Source of the DNA: Actinoplanes aureus
Lineage (GTDB): Bacteria; Actinomycetota; Actinomycetes; Mycobacteriales; Micromonosporaceae
Assembly: GCF_015704865.1 (NCBI RefSeq)
Contig: NZ_JADQTO010000038.1
Location: forward strand, 1-64,000
Direction: 5' to 3'
Length of the DNA: 64,000 bases
Positions 34,720 to 43,089 of this stretch are shown piece after piece. Positions within the stretch are counted from its first letter, which is position 1. Every line of letters begins with the position of its first letter. The notes under the pieces are model-generated. The model was not told the origin of the DNA. It did no database searches and saw only the letters and a program-made list of their open reading frames with translations. Made by a program: the position numbers and the translations under genes.

Positions 34720-36932
34720 GTTGCGTTCCTGAGGTGACCGGGTTGGATCCGGCGAAGGTGTCGGTCCTGGCGGTCGGCGTCGAGCGATACGCCGACGACG
34801 TGCTGCCCGCCCTTCCCGGCACCGCAGCGCAGGCCATGCGGTTCGCCAGGTGGGCACTTGCCCAGGGAGTCCCGGCCGAGCGGATCCAGGTCGCCGCCTC
34901 ATGGGTGTCCGGCCGGCGCCCGCGTAAGCCGCGCGGAGTTCAGCTCATCGAGGCCACTCACGACAAGCTGCAGAAGGCGGTGGAGGACCTCGCGACCCTG
35001 GACGGCGAGCTGCTCCTGCTCTTCTGGTGCGGGCACGGCCTCGTCAGCGACGATCGGCGGGTGCTGTTCAGCGCGGACGCCGGCCGTCAGCACCTGCGGG
35101 GCCTGGATGCCGGTGACCTGCTGTCCTATCTGCGATCGAAGCATTTGCGTGGCAGCTTCACCCAACAGATGATCCTGATCGACGCGTGCGCCAACCAGGT
35201 CGAGCAGCTCGATTCGCCGGAAGAACTCCGTGAGCTCGTGCAACCCGGTCTGTTCCCGAAAGGGCCGAGCCGGCTCGGAGTGCGCCAACAGGTGCTCTTC
35301 TCCGCTGCTCAGGGGCAGGCCGCCAAGTACGAGGCGGTTTCGGCGACGACCCGTTTTGGCAGGATCGTCCTGGACTGGCTCGGCAAGCACGACCTACCGC
35401 TGAACTTCGAGGCGCTGCACACGCACGTCACCACCCAGCTCGACGGCTATCGGGACAGAGGCAAGCTCCGGCAGCGGCCGGTTTCGCTCTGGTATCGGTC
35501 CGGGGGCGGGAATGAAGACCATATTTCGTACGGGGGGACTCCGGTGTCACCCGCTGTGCAGAGAGGGCTGCGTGACACCGGGCTCACCGTCGCGCAGGCG
35601 TGGCGGGTCGCGTACGCGCTGGCTGATGGGGTGTTCGGTGCCTCCGAGGAAGGCCGGCGGCGCCTGCTGGGCCTGTTCGGCGTGGATGCCGATGCCGACC
35701 GGGCCTCCGTGCTCACCGCAGCGGTGCGGCACGTCGCGGACGGGCACGGCGAGGCCACGCTGCAAGCCCTGATCAGGTCGGCGACGGACGACGCCGAGCG
35801 GCTGAGTGCGTACGAGGTGCTGCGCATCCTGCGCCGGCAGCACTGGATCGCCACCCCGCTAAGGACGTTCCCCGCGATCCGGGGTGAGCAGGTGCGGGCG
35901 GCCTACTACCGCAGCGTGCCGCCCGGCGACGTCGGTGACGCGCCCCAGGACGTCGATGAGGCTCTCGACCGTGCGGCCGCTTACGGCGGTGAACCCGGCC
36001 GGATCGCTGTCCTGCATCAGTTCGTCGCCGACGTGGAGCACCTGAGCGGGGCGCGGGTCGAGGACTCGTGGTTCGAGCTCCCCGCCGACACTCTGCGCGG
36101 TCTGCGCGCCGAAGCCGCGTGGACGCCCACCGAGTCGGCCCGGCTGGTGGTCGACCTGCGGAATCCCGGACGCCTGCTCCTCGGGCAGGAGTGGCCCTCC
36201 GCGGTGGATGGCCATCTGTTCGTACCCGGCGCGGGCTGGCAGAAGACGACGGTGGCGGCCTCCGGTACGACCGACGGCGCACGCGAGGCGATCCAGGAGC
36301 TGCGGGATTGGGCGTACCAAAGGGGTCTTGTCCGTTTCACCGTCGGCTTGATCCTCACCCGCCGCCAGCTCGACGAGGTTCCGGAGTCCTGGGAGTTCGG
36401 CGACGAGCTGTACGCGCCCGAACCGCTCTGGACCGAGCAGCCGACCATCGTGCACAGCGCTGAACGGCTCGGCCACCAGCGCGCCATCAACGTGTGGCGC
36501 GAGCAGGCGACCGCGATCCGCGAACACGTGGCTGACCATCCGCCCGAGGTGTTCTGGATCCCGGACCAAGACCGGGCCGCGCCGAGCCGGATCCGTCAGG
36601 GAGTCCAGGCGGCGGGCCGGGGCTGTGTGGCGCTCGGGTTCGTCGCCGAAGCCTGCCCAGCGGAGCTGCGCCGCGATCCGATCATCGTGGCCGTCGCGGC
36701 GGGCGCGCCCTACGTAGTCTGGGTCGTCAGCGAACCACCCGACTGGGAGCACCTGAGACAGATCGTGAAGGTGCTTTCCGGGCAGGGTGAGTTCGCCGGC
36801 CTGCCGGAGCGGCTGCATCAAGAACGCAGCGGACCCCAGCACGGTCTCCGGGTGATCTGGGACGAGCCGGAAGCTCTGCCACCGCTGGGACAACTGAAAG
36901 AACCTCAAACCGGAGGGCGACAAGGTGTCTGA
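34716..36932 (+). CDS. Caspase-VMAP protein (ternary conflict system)
   Basis: This 738-residue protein has a caspase-like domain in residues 1-235 with the dyad His107 (FWCGHGL) and Cys158 (LIDACANQ). A helical adaptor-like region follows at about 265-375 (AWRVAYALADGVFGASEEGR). The C-terminal ~330 residues match the VMAP-C type domain (WREQATAIREHVADHPPEVF, VALGFVAEACPAELR, VWVVSEPPDW). It should be a suicide protease activated through the MoxR and vWA partners encoded next, as described for vWA-MoxR-VMAP systems. The ATG at 34716 overlaps the preceding stop by four bases (ATGA), which decides the start over 34689. Confidence 0.9.
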   Translation: MSCVPEVTGLDPAKVSVLAVGVERYADDVLPALPGTAAQAMRFARWALAQGVPAERIQVAASWVSGRRPRKPRGVQLIEATHDKLQKAVEDLATLDGELLLLFWCGHGLVSDDRRVLFSADAGRQHLRGLDAGDLLSYLRSKHLRGSFTQQMILIDACANQVEQLDSPEELRELVQPGLFPKGPSRLGVRQQVLFSAAQGQAAKYEAVSATTRFGRIVLDWLGKHDLPLNFEALHTHVTTQLDGYRDRGKLRQRPVSLWYRSGGGNEDHISYGGTPVSPAVQRGLRDTGLTVAQAWRVAYALADGVFGASEEGRRRLLGLFGVDADADRASVLTAAVRHVADGHGEATLQALIRSATDDAERLSAYEVLRILRRQHWIATPLRTFPAIRGEQVRAAYYRSVPPGDVGDAPQDVDEALDRAAAYGGEPGRIAVLHQFVADVEHLSGARVEDSWFELPADTLRGLRAEAAWTPTESARLVVDLRNPGRLLLGQEWPSAVDGHLFVPGAGWQKTTVAASGTTDGAREAIQELRDWAYQRGLVRFTVGLILTRRQLDEVPESWEFGDELYAPEPLWTEQPTIVHSAERLGHQRAINVWREQATAIREHVADHPPEVFWIPDQDRAAPSRIRQGVQAAGRGCVALGFVAEACPAELRRDPIIVAVAAGAPYVVWVVSEPPDWEHLRQIVKVLSGQGEFAGLPERLHQERSGPQHGLRVIWDEPEALPPLGQLKEPQTGGRQGV

Positions 36933-37884
36933 TTGGAAGCTTTACACCGGCGAAGCTGAGCCGCACGACATCGCGCCGCCGGTCGCGCCGCCGTGGCGCA
37001 GGTTCGAGGGCAAAGCTTCCGACAAGCTGGCGCCGATCACCACGGACCCGGTCGATGGCAAGGAGTTCCAGCCCTCCCCGGAGACCGTCGAGGCGGTCAA
37101 TGCGGCACTGCACCTGCGCCGCCCGCTGCTGATTACCGGCCGGCCCGGCTCCGGCAAGTCCTCGCTCATCGAGTCGGTGGCCCGGGAACTGCGGCTCGGG
37201 CCGGTGCTGCGTTGGCACGTCACGTCACGCAGCACGTTGCCGGACGCGCTGTACCGGTACGACGCGATCGCCCGGTTGCACGCCCACACCGGGGGCGCTG
37301 GGAAGCCGGAACCGAGGGAGTACCTGAGTCTCGGTCCACTCGGCACCGCGCTGCTGCCCAGCAAACGGCCTCGGGCGCTGCTCATTGACGAGATCGACAA
37401 GGGTGACATCGACCTGCCGAACGACCTGCTCAACGTCTTCGAGCGCGGGATGTACGAGATTCCCGAACTGACCCGGCTGGCGGGGAAGGGACGGCACAAG
37501 GTCGGGGTTTCCGGCAGCGACGACCTCGTCGAGCTGGACGGGAGCACGGTGTACTGCGCGGAGTTCCCGTTCGTGGTGCTCACCAGCAATGGGGAACGCG
37601 ACTTCCCGCCCGCCTTCCTACGTCGCTGCATCCGGCACAGGATGCCTGACCCGACGCCTGGACAGCTCGCCGCGATCGTCGCAGCGCACCTGGGCAAGAC
37701 CGACGCCGATCAAGCCGCGAGCCTGGTCAAGGACTTCGGCGAACGGTACGGACAGTCGGCGCTCGCCACGGACCAGCTGCTCAACGCGGTCTACCTGATC
37801 ACTCGGCAGTTACCGGAGGATAGTCCGGAACGCCGGCGCGTCGTCGATCTCATCCTCAAACAGCTGATCAGCGACGTGCCGTGA
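36925..37884 (+). CDS. MoxR-family AAA+ ATPase
   Basis: This 319-residue AAA+ ATPase has a complete Walker A (TGRPGSGKSSL, residues ~71-81) and Walker B (RALLIDEIDKGDIDLPNDLL, ~149). A sensor-1-like VVLTSNGERDFPPAFLRRC carries an Asn and an Arg finger region. It is the chaperone-like ATPase of the ternary system and probably remodels the vWA and VMAP partners. The start is a GTG with GGAGGG before it, overlapping the VMAP gene by eight bases. The stop overlaps the next GTG (GTGA). Confidence 0.93.
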   Translation: MSDWKLYTGEAEPHDIAPPVAPPWRRFEGKASDKLAPITTDPVDGKEFQPSPETVEAVNAALHLRRPLLITGRPGSGKSSLIESVARELRLGPVLRWHVTSRSTLPDALYRYDAIARLHAHTGGAGKPEPREYLSLGPLGTALLPSKRPRALLIDEIDKGDIDLPNDLLNVFERGMYEIPELTRLAGKGRHKVGVSGSDDLVELDGSTVYCAEFPFVVLTSNGERDFPPAFLRRCIRHRMPDPTPGQLAAIVAAHLGKTDADQAASLVKDFGERYGQSALATDQLLNAVYLITRQLPEDSPERRRVVDLILKQLISDVP

Positions 37885-40472
37885 TCGAGAAACTGGTGGC
37901 AGCCCTGCGCACGGAGGGCATCGACGTGGACTGGCGCGAGCTGGCCGACGTGTTGTGGCTCGCCCAGAAGCTGCCGCCGGCATCGGCGGAGGAGCCCGGT
38001 CCGTCGCCTCCGCCGCCGGTCGCGGCGCAACCGGCCCCCACCTTCGGTGCCTCCCGCCGCCGGTCCACCGAGCGGGAGGTTCGCGCGGCGGACGATCACG
38101 AGGAGGTGCCGGAGCCGCAGATGCTACGGCGCGGCGCCGATGCGGACGGCCGGACCGGCGTCCCGCTGGCACTGCCACCACTGCCGCCGGAACCGCACCC
38201 CGCCGGGCGCGAACTGGGACGGGCCCTACGCGGATTCGACAAGCGCCGGGAGGCGGCCGCCGGGAAGCGGCTCGACGTGATCGCGACCGTGGACCGGTAC
38301 TGCGACTCAGGCGTGCTCGCGCCGGTCTTCGTGCCGGTCCAGGAGGGCTGGTTCCACGAGGTGGCGCTCGTCGTCGATGGCACCCCGACGATGGCGGTGT
38401 GGCGGGACAGGATCGCGGGACTCGCGACGGAGCTGGAGCGGCATCACGCGTTCCAGCGAGTGATGCGGTGGACGCTGAACGTTGAATCCGGCACCGTGTG
38501 GCTGCAATCCCAGGCTGGAACGCGGTACCGGCCAGAGGAGCTGGCGGCCCCGGCTCGGCGGCTGGTGCTCGTGGTTACCGACGGGGTGCACGCGCTGTGG
38601 CGCGGGCCGGCGATCCGGTCGGCGCTCCGAGTCTGGGGCGCGGCCGCGCCGATGGCGATCGTGCACGTGCTGCCGCCTCGGTTGTGGGGAGCCACCGCCC
38701 TCGGCGACGTGGATGCGGGGGTGACGTCGGGAAGCAGAGGAGCGGCCAACAGCCGGTTCTGGGTGTCGGCACCGTGGTGGTGGACTTCGGAGACGGCGCC
38801 GCGGCACGCGGTTCCGGTGGTGCCGTTTGAGGCGGCGGGCATCGCTCGGTGGGCGCGGATGCTGATGGCCGGGGACGGCGTGTGGCTACCTGCGGTACTG
38901 GTCGAGGAGAACGCGGTTACCGAGGTCAGCCCGCCGATCACCAATCCCGCCGAGCAGGTGGCGTCGTTCGTGGCCACGGTGTCCAAGGAGGCGGCGCGCC
39001 TGGCGGTGCTGATGTCGGCCATCGAGGTGACCCTGTCGTCGGCGAAGCTGGTCCGCGCCGAGCTGGTGCCGGCGGGCAGCTTGACGACGGTGGCCGAGCT
39101 GCTCGTCGGAGGAGTGCTGAGCCGTTATCCGGACGACCGGTACGAGTTCCTGCCCGGGGTACGCGAGGTGCTGCAACGGGAGCTGACCACTACCGACGTG
39201 CTTGCGGTGTGGCGGGTGGTGGCACCGCACCTGGAGCGGACGTCCGGGCGACCTGCGCCGTTCTCCCGGTTGCTAGGCCTGGTCGACGACGCGGACTCGG
39301 ACGATCTAGATGATCAGATCAGCCGGATTGCCGCAGGTCTGATCCAGCGCCTGGGTCTGCGGGTGGGCGAGGTGCCGATGCGATCGCCTCGCCCGCGGAC
39401 CCCGGTGACGTCGCGCGCACAGAACTTCTTCGTTGCGGTGGGGCCGGCTCGCGAGGTGCGTGAGAACTCGGGGATGCTGCGGCAACTCGCGACCTCTCTG
39501 ATCGGGGACTGCCGGTTGGTCGTGTGGAGCCAGCCGGCCGCCGAAGAAATTGCAGATGCCCTCCTGACTGCAACTGGCGGCGCCGTTGTCATCTATCTCA
39601 GGAATTCCGATGTCCCGCTTTCGATCCGGAGTGCACTCGATGGGTCCGCCACGTCGGTATTGCTCATTGTCGATGGCGGTCAGCCTGGCGAGTGGCCTGA
39701 GGCGCGATGGGTCGGTGTCATCGAACGCAGTCGCGTCGCGGTAGAGCCGTGGATCGCGAGCCTCCTGTTGAGGCTGATGGGTCGGAGAGGGTACTGGCCT
39801 GTGGAGGACCCCATCACCGGCTCCGAGTTCATGGACGGACTCGATCGCAGCGAGATGTCAGGTTCCGGCATCGGATGGGGATTCAGGGGGGCCGTTGTTC
39901 CCTTCCTCAACAATCCCGCGAATGTCCTTCCGGTGGTGGCCGAATCGGCTCCGACGATGCACGATCCCGCTCTCCCCATGTTCGTGCTTCGAGCGGCCTC
40001 CGAAGTCGACGTGACCCTGCGCGGCCTGGCTCGAAACGGCTGGACCGTTCGGCAAGGCTTTGCACTGCCCGATTCGAGCTGGGACGTAGGATCCGCTCGG
40101 TTGGTACTTCACGGTTCTATTGCTGACATGGAGACCGCGAATTTGGTCGTCCTCGCCGCAGCACGAGGCGCCGGTGTCGTCGCTCTCCCGGCCACACCGG
40201 AGATCGCGGAGAGGCTCCTCGCCGAGCTGAGCCGAATCGGGCCGGTCCAGCAGGTTCCGGAGGTGAGCGTGCCATCGGCCCTGAACAGTGACCAGCGCGC
40301 CCTGCTGGACCGCTTGGCCGACGGCGACACCATCGCCGCCGCGGCGGCCAGTGAGCACATCTCGCTGCGAACGGCGAACCGCCGGATCGCCGAAGCCCGA
40401 GCGCTGCTCGGTGTCCGCACCACCGCAGAGGCGGTCCTGGCCCATCTCCGGCAACAGAACTGGCTGGGCTGA
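37881..40472 (+). CDS. vWA-like SAV_2336-type protein with C-terminal LuxR-like HTH
   Basis: This 863-residue protein is the third partner of the ternary system. After a Pro-rich linker (~35-110) comes a vWA-like domain (VALVVDGTPTMAVWRDRIAG, RLVLVVTDGVHALWRGPAIR), in which the MIDAS DxSxS is DGTPT. The middle is helical with SAV_2336-type features. From about residue 510 a further domain begins (RTPVTSRAQNFFVAVGPARE), with IYLRNSDVPLSIRSALDGSA and TSVLLIVDGGQPGEWPEARW. The last 60 residues form an HTH (IAAAAASEHISLRTANRRIA). The HTH suggests the complex can also bind DNA or autoregulate. The GTG overlaps the MoxR stop. A hairpin follows at 40549. Confidence 0.9.
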   Translation: MIEKLVAALRTEGIDVDWRELADVLWLAQKLPPASAEEPGPSPPPPVAAQPAPTFGASRRRSTEREVRAADDHEEVPEPQMLRRGADADGRTGVPLALPPLPPEPHPAGRELGRALRGFDKRREAAAGKRLDVIATVDRYCDSGVLAPVFVPVQEGWFHEVALVVDGTPTMAVWRDRIAGLATELERHHAFQRVMRWTLNVESGTVWLQSQAGTRYRPEELAAPARRLVLVVTDGVHALWRGPAIRSALRVWGAAAPMAIVHVLPPRLWGATALGDVDAGVTSGSRGAANSRFWVSAPWWWTSETAPRHAVPVVPFEAAGIARWARMLMAGDGVWLPAVLVEENAVTEVSPPITNPAEQVASFVATVSKEAARLAVLMSAIEVTLSSAKLVRAELVPAGSLTTVAELLVGGVLSRYPDDRYEFLPGVREVLQRELTTTDVLAVWRVVAPHLERTSGRPAPFSRLLGLVDDADSDDLDDQISRIAAGLIQRLGLRVGEVPMRSPRPRTPVTSRAQNFFVAVGPAREVRENSGMLRQLATSLIGDCRLVVWSQPAAEEIADALLTATGGAVVIYLRNSDVPLSIRSALDGSATSVLLIVDGGQPGEWPEARWVGVIERSRVAVEPWIASLLLRLMGRRGYWPVEDPITGSEFMDGLDRSEMSGSGIGWGFRGAVVPFLNNPANVLPVVAESAPTMHDPALPMFVLRAASEVDVTLRGLARNGWTVRQGFALPDSSWDVGSARLVLHGSIADMETANLVVLAAARGAGVVALPATPEIAERLLAELSRIGPVQQVPEVSVPSALNSDQRALLDRLADGDTIAAAAASEHISLRTANRRIAEARALLGVRTTAEAVLAHLRQQNWLG

Positions 40473-40548
40473 GCCCGGTGGTACCGGTGCCGCGAATCGG
40501 CATCGCGACCCCACCCGGGGGCGTGGCCGGGCGGGCTGATGATCCAGC

Positions 40549-40568
40549 GCCGACGGTTCGCCGTCGGC
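40549..40568 (+). terminator. TTCG-loop hairpin after the VMAP operon
   Basis: GCCGACGG TTCG CCGTCGGC forms a perfect 8-bp stem with a stable TTCG tetraloop, 77 bases after the stop of the vWA-like gene. Confidence 0.6.
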
Positions 40569-40641
40569 GAGGATCTCAACCCGGGTTCGCGGAGACCCAG
40601 TCCGCTTGCGAGCCGGCGTCGATGGTTCGCCGTCGGCGAGG
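40553..40641. repeat. Direct repeat GGTTCGCCGTCGGCGAGGA
   Basis: The same 19-base sequence occurs at 40555-40573 and 40623-40641. The first copy is part of the hairpin. The remainder of 40473-40930 has no gene and looks like decayed mobile DNA. Confidence 0.5.
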
Positions 40642-40929
40642 AGCGTCCGCAACCTTCGCCAGCAGGCCGGTCTTGCTCGGCGGCATGCTGGCCGAGCGCC
40701 TCGACCACAAACCATTGAACTATGCGTGACGGCCGGCGGTTTGAAGCTGCAATTTCTCCGGTCCTGCGTCGCCGGTCGCTTCGAGCATTTACTTGGTCCA
40801 GACCCGGTCGGCTGGCGTGGGTCTACCGTTCATGTTTGGCGGCGGAACGGGTAGCCGGAGACTGGCAACGAGGTTTCAACGGACGCTCTGGTTTGGTCGC
40901 CGTTGCCTGATCCACGCTTCGACGTCATC

Positions 40930-41511
40930 TAACAGCCGTCGGCCTCGACCGCCCGGAAGCCGACCGGCTGCTCGCGCAGGCCCCGCGAGGACTCGCAGAC
41001 CAGTCACACCCTGATCCTGCTGCTGGTCGCCGGCCTGCGCGTCGGCTCGGCGATCGGCGCCCGGATCGAGGACCTCGGCGCCGACCGCGGCCATCGGGTG
41101 CTGAACCTGACGGTCAAGGGCGGGCGCCGCCGCCGGGTGCCACTACCGCCGGTGCTGGCCCACGTGCTCGACGAGATGATCGCCGAGCGCGGCGGCCCGG
41201 CCGAGGGCCCGCTGTTCCTGACCCCGACCGGCCTGCCGATCTACGAGCTGTACGTACACCGGCTGATCCGCCGGCTGGCCCGCCGCGCCGGGCTGGCGTC
41301 GGCGAGCGCGCTGAGCCCGCACTCGCTGCGGCACACCGCGACCACAGAGATTCTCGACGCCACCGGCGGCGACCTGCGCCCCGCCTAGGACTTCGCCGGG
41401 TACGCCGACCCGCGCATCACCCGCCGCTACGACCGGCGCCGCGACCAGCTCGACAACCACGGCGCCTACCTGTTCGCCGGCCGCTTCGCCAACACCCGGG
41501 ACGACGACTGA
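40930..41511 (+). pseudogene. Tyrosine recombinase relic
   Basis: The region reads as the C-terminal half of an integrase. LDRPEADRLLAQAPRG is followed by a frameshift, then LILLLVAGLRVGSAIGARIE (first active-site Arg), then LNLTVKGGRRRRVPLPP. SPHSLRHTATTEIL carries the HxLRH box. After an in-frame TAG at 41386-41388 the frame resumes with DFAGYADPRITRRYDRRRDQ, which would hold the catalytic Tyr, and ends at a TGA at 41509-41511. The stop and the frameshift make it inactive. It lies directly before the PIN-like gene. Confidence 0.8.
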
Positions 41512-41743
41512 CGGTTCTGTCAGAACGTTTCTCCTGAGATTTCGCGAATCTGTCCGTTGTGGGCTCCGCTTTGACAGCTGGCCTGTGGACAGGAAGACAG
41601 ACGCCGGTAATGCCCGTAGCCCACCGGTCGAGACCCGCCACGTCGCCCTTGCTGCTGACGGCGGGAGGGGGCGGCCTTCATCGGGTGCCGCCACGGTGTA
41701 AACCGCGTGGCCCAGCAGCGGGGCTCCATGATCTCATGCTCAG

Positions 41744-42967
41744 ATGTCCGTGAAACCACCGCTTGAGCTCGGCCCGCAGCATCCTATATTCGGAGTTGCC
41801 GCGATCAAGCACATCCCTGCCAACGGTCAGGTGGAGATCACACGCGCCGACGGGCAATCCGTAGAGGAGGACATCGGGCCGACGACGGGCCACGATTCCA
41901 TCCGTGAATCCGTGTTCGTTCCTCGCACGTCGACCTTGACGATCGAGCTGATCAGCGGGACGGTCCTCACGATGCAGATCGGGACGCTGCTGACCTCGGT
42001 GGACCGGCCGGTGGTCTACCTCGATCCGAACCACTGGATCGACCTCGCCCGGTACTGCATCGGGTCCTCGCAGATTTCCGGCGAGCGCGCACAGGTGTGC
42101 CGCCGGATCGTCGAACTCGTCGAGGCCGGGCAGATCATCCTGCCGGTGTCGGGTGCCCACCTGGTCGAGATCGCCAAGAAGGCGGGCCGGCAGCGCCGGG
42201 ACGTAGCCCAGGTGATGGTGAAGTACTCCCAGGGGTGGCAGATGATCAGCCCTCTTCGGGTACGAGCCCACGAGCTCCTTCATCTTTTCGGCGCCGAGCG
42301 GTCCGCTCTCGACAAGTCCCAGGTCTTCACCCTCGCCCCTCACGCCCTGTGGGCCGACGACAGAACCCGCCAGCAGCGCGGGAAGCGTCCGCAGGGCGCG
42401 TTCTCTGCGGAGGTTCAGGGACTGTTCAACCGGATCACCTGGGCCGAGGCGCTGGTGGAGACGTTCGTCGACCCGGAGCCCACGGTTTCGGACATCGGCG
42501 CGGAGATCGCGGAGAAGTGGGCGAAATCCTTCGAGGAACTCGCAACTCATGTGCGAAACACTCCTCAAGCCCGACAGCACCTGCGCGAGGTAACGCGGGT
42601 GCGAACGCTGAACGACTTCAGCCAGGACATCGCCCAGGCAGCGCTCGCTGCCGGATGGAGCACCGAGCAGTTCCGGCAGTGGTGGACACTCCGCGCCGAG
42701 AGCGACCTCATTACCGTTCCCATGCTCGGACGGTTCCGGGAACTCGTGCACTTGCGGGTGTCCAACGCCGACGACAAGTGGCACCGAAACGATCTCAACG
42801 ACACCCTTTTCCTGTGCACGGCCAGCGCCTACGCCGACATTGTCGTCGGTGAGAAGAAGATGACCAGCTACCTGACGAGGGCTCAGGGCAAGGTGCCGGA
42901 CGGGGCCAAGCTGTTCCGCCGGCTGGAGGACGCGCTGCCCGCCATCGAGGCTGCTGCCGCAACCTGA
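41744..42967 (+). CDS. PIN-like domain putative nuclease
   Basis: This 407-residue protein opens with a ~75-residue beta region (GQVEITRADGQSVEEDIG, TLTIELISGTVLTMQIG). A PIN-like fold follows with VVYLDPNHWIDLARYC (first Asp), ILPVSGAHLVEIAKKAG (Glu), and late RNDLNDTLFLCTASAYADIV followed by VGEKK with Asp and Glu residues. Proteins of this fold cut RNA or single-stranded DNA. The long helical insertion distinguishes it from small VapC toxins, and no antitoxin gene is adjacent. It is a single gene between an integrase relic and the convergent motif-linked pair. The role as a defence nuclease is inferred from fold and context. The start is an ATG at 41744 with no strong ribosome site. Confidence 0.75.
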   Translation: MSVKPPLELGPQHPIFGVAAIKHIPANGQVEITRADGQSVEEDIGPTTGHDSIRESVFVPRTSTLTIELISGTVLTMQIGTLLTSVDRPVVYLDPNHWIDLARYCIGSSQISGERAQVCRRIVELVEAGQIILPVSGAHLVEIAKKAGRQRRDVAQVMVKYSQGWQMISPLRVRAHELLHLFGAERSALDKSQVFTLAPHALWADDRTRQQRGKRPQGAFSAEVQGLFNRITWAEALVETFVDPEPTVSDIGAEIAEKWAKSFEELATHVRNTPQARQHLREVTRVRTLNDFSQDIAQAALAAGWSTEQFRQWWTLRAESDLITVPMLGRFRELVHLRVSNADDKWHRNDLNDTLFLCTASAYADIVVGEKKMTSYLTRAQGKVPDGAKLFRRLEDALPAIEAAAAT

Positions 42968-43089
42968 ACCGGCCGTACCCAGGAAATCGCCCGATCCTGG
43001 CCTGCCCGGCGCCGTTGAGGACGGGGCGAGCCGGCCCGAGCTGGCGCCGGTCCGTCCCCGTCGCGAGGACCTCGCCTACGACGTTGCCG

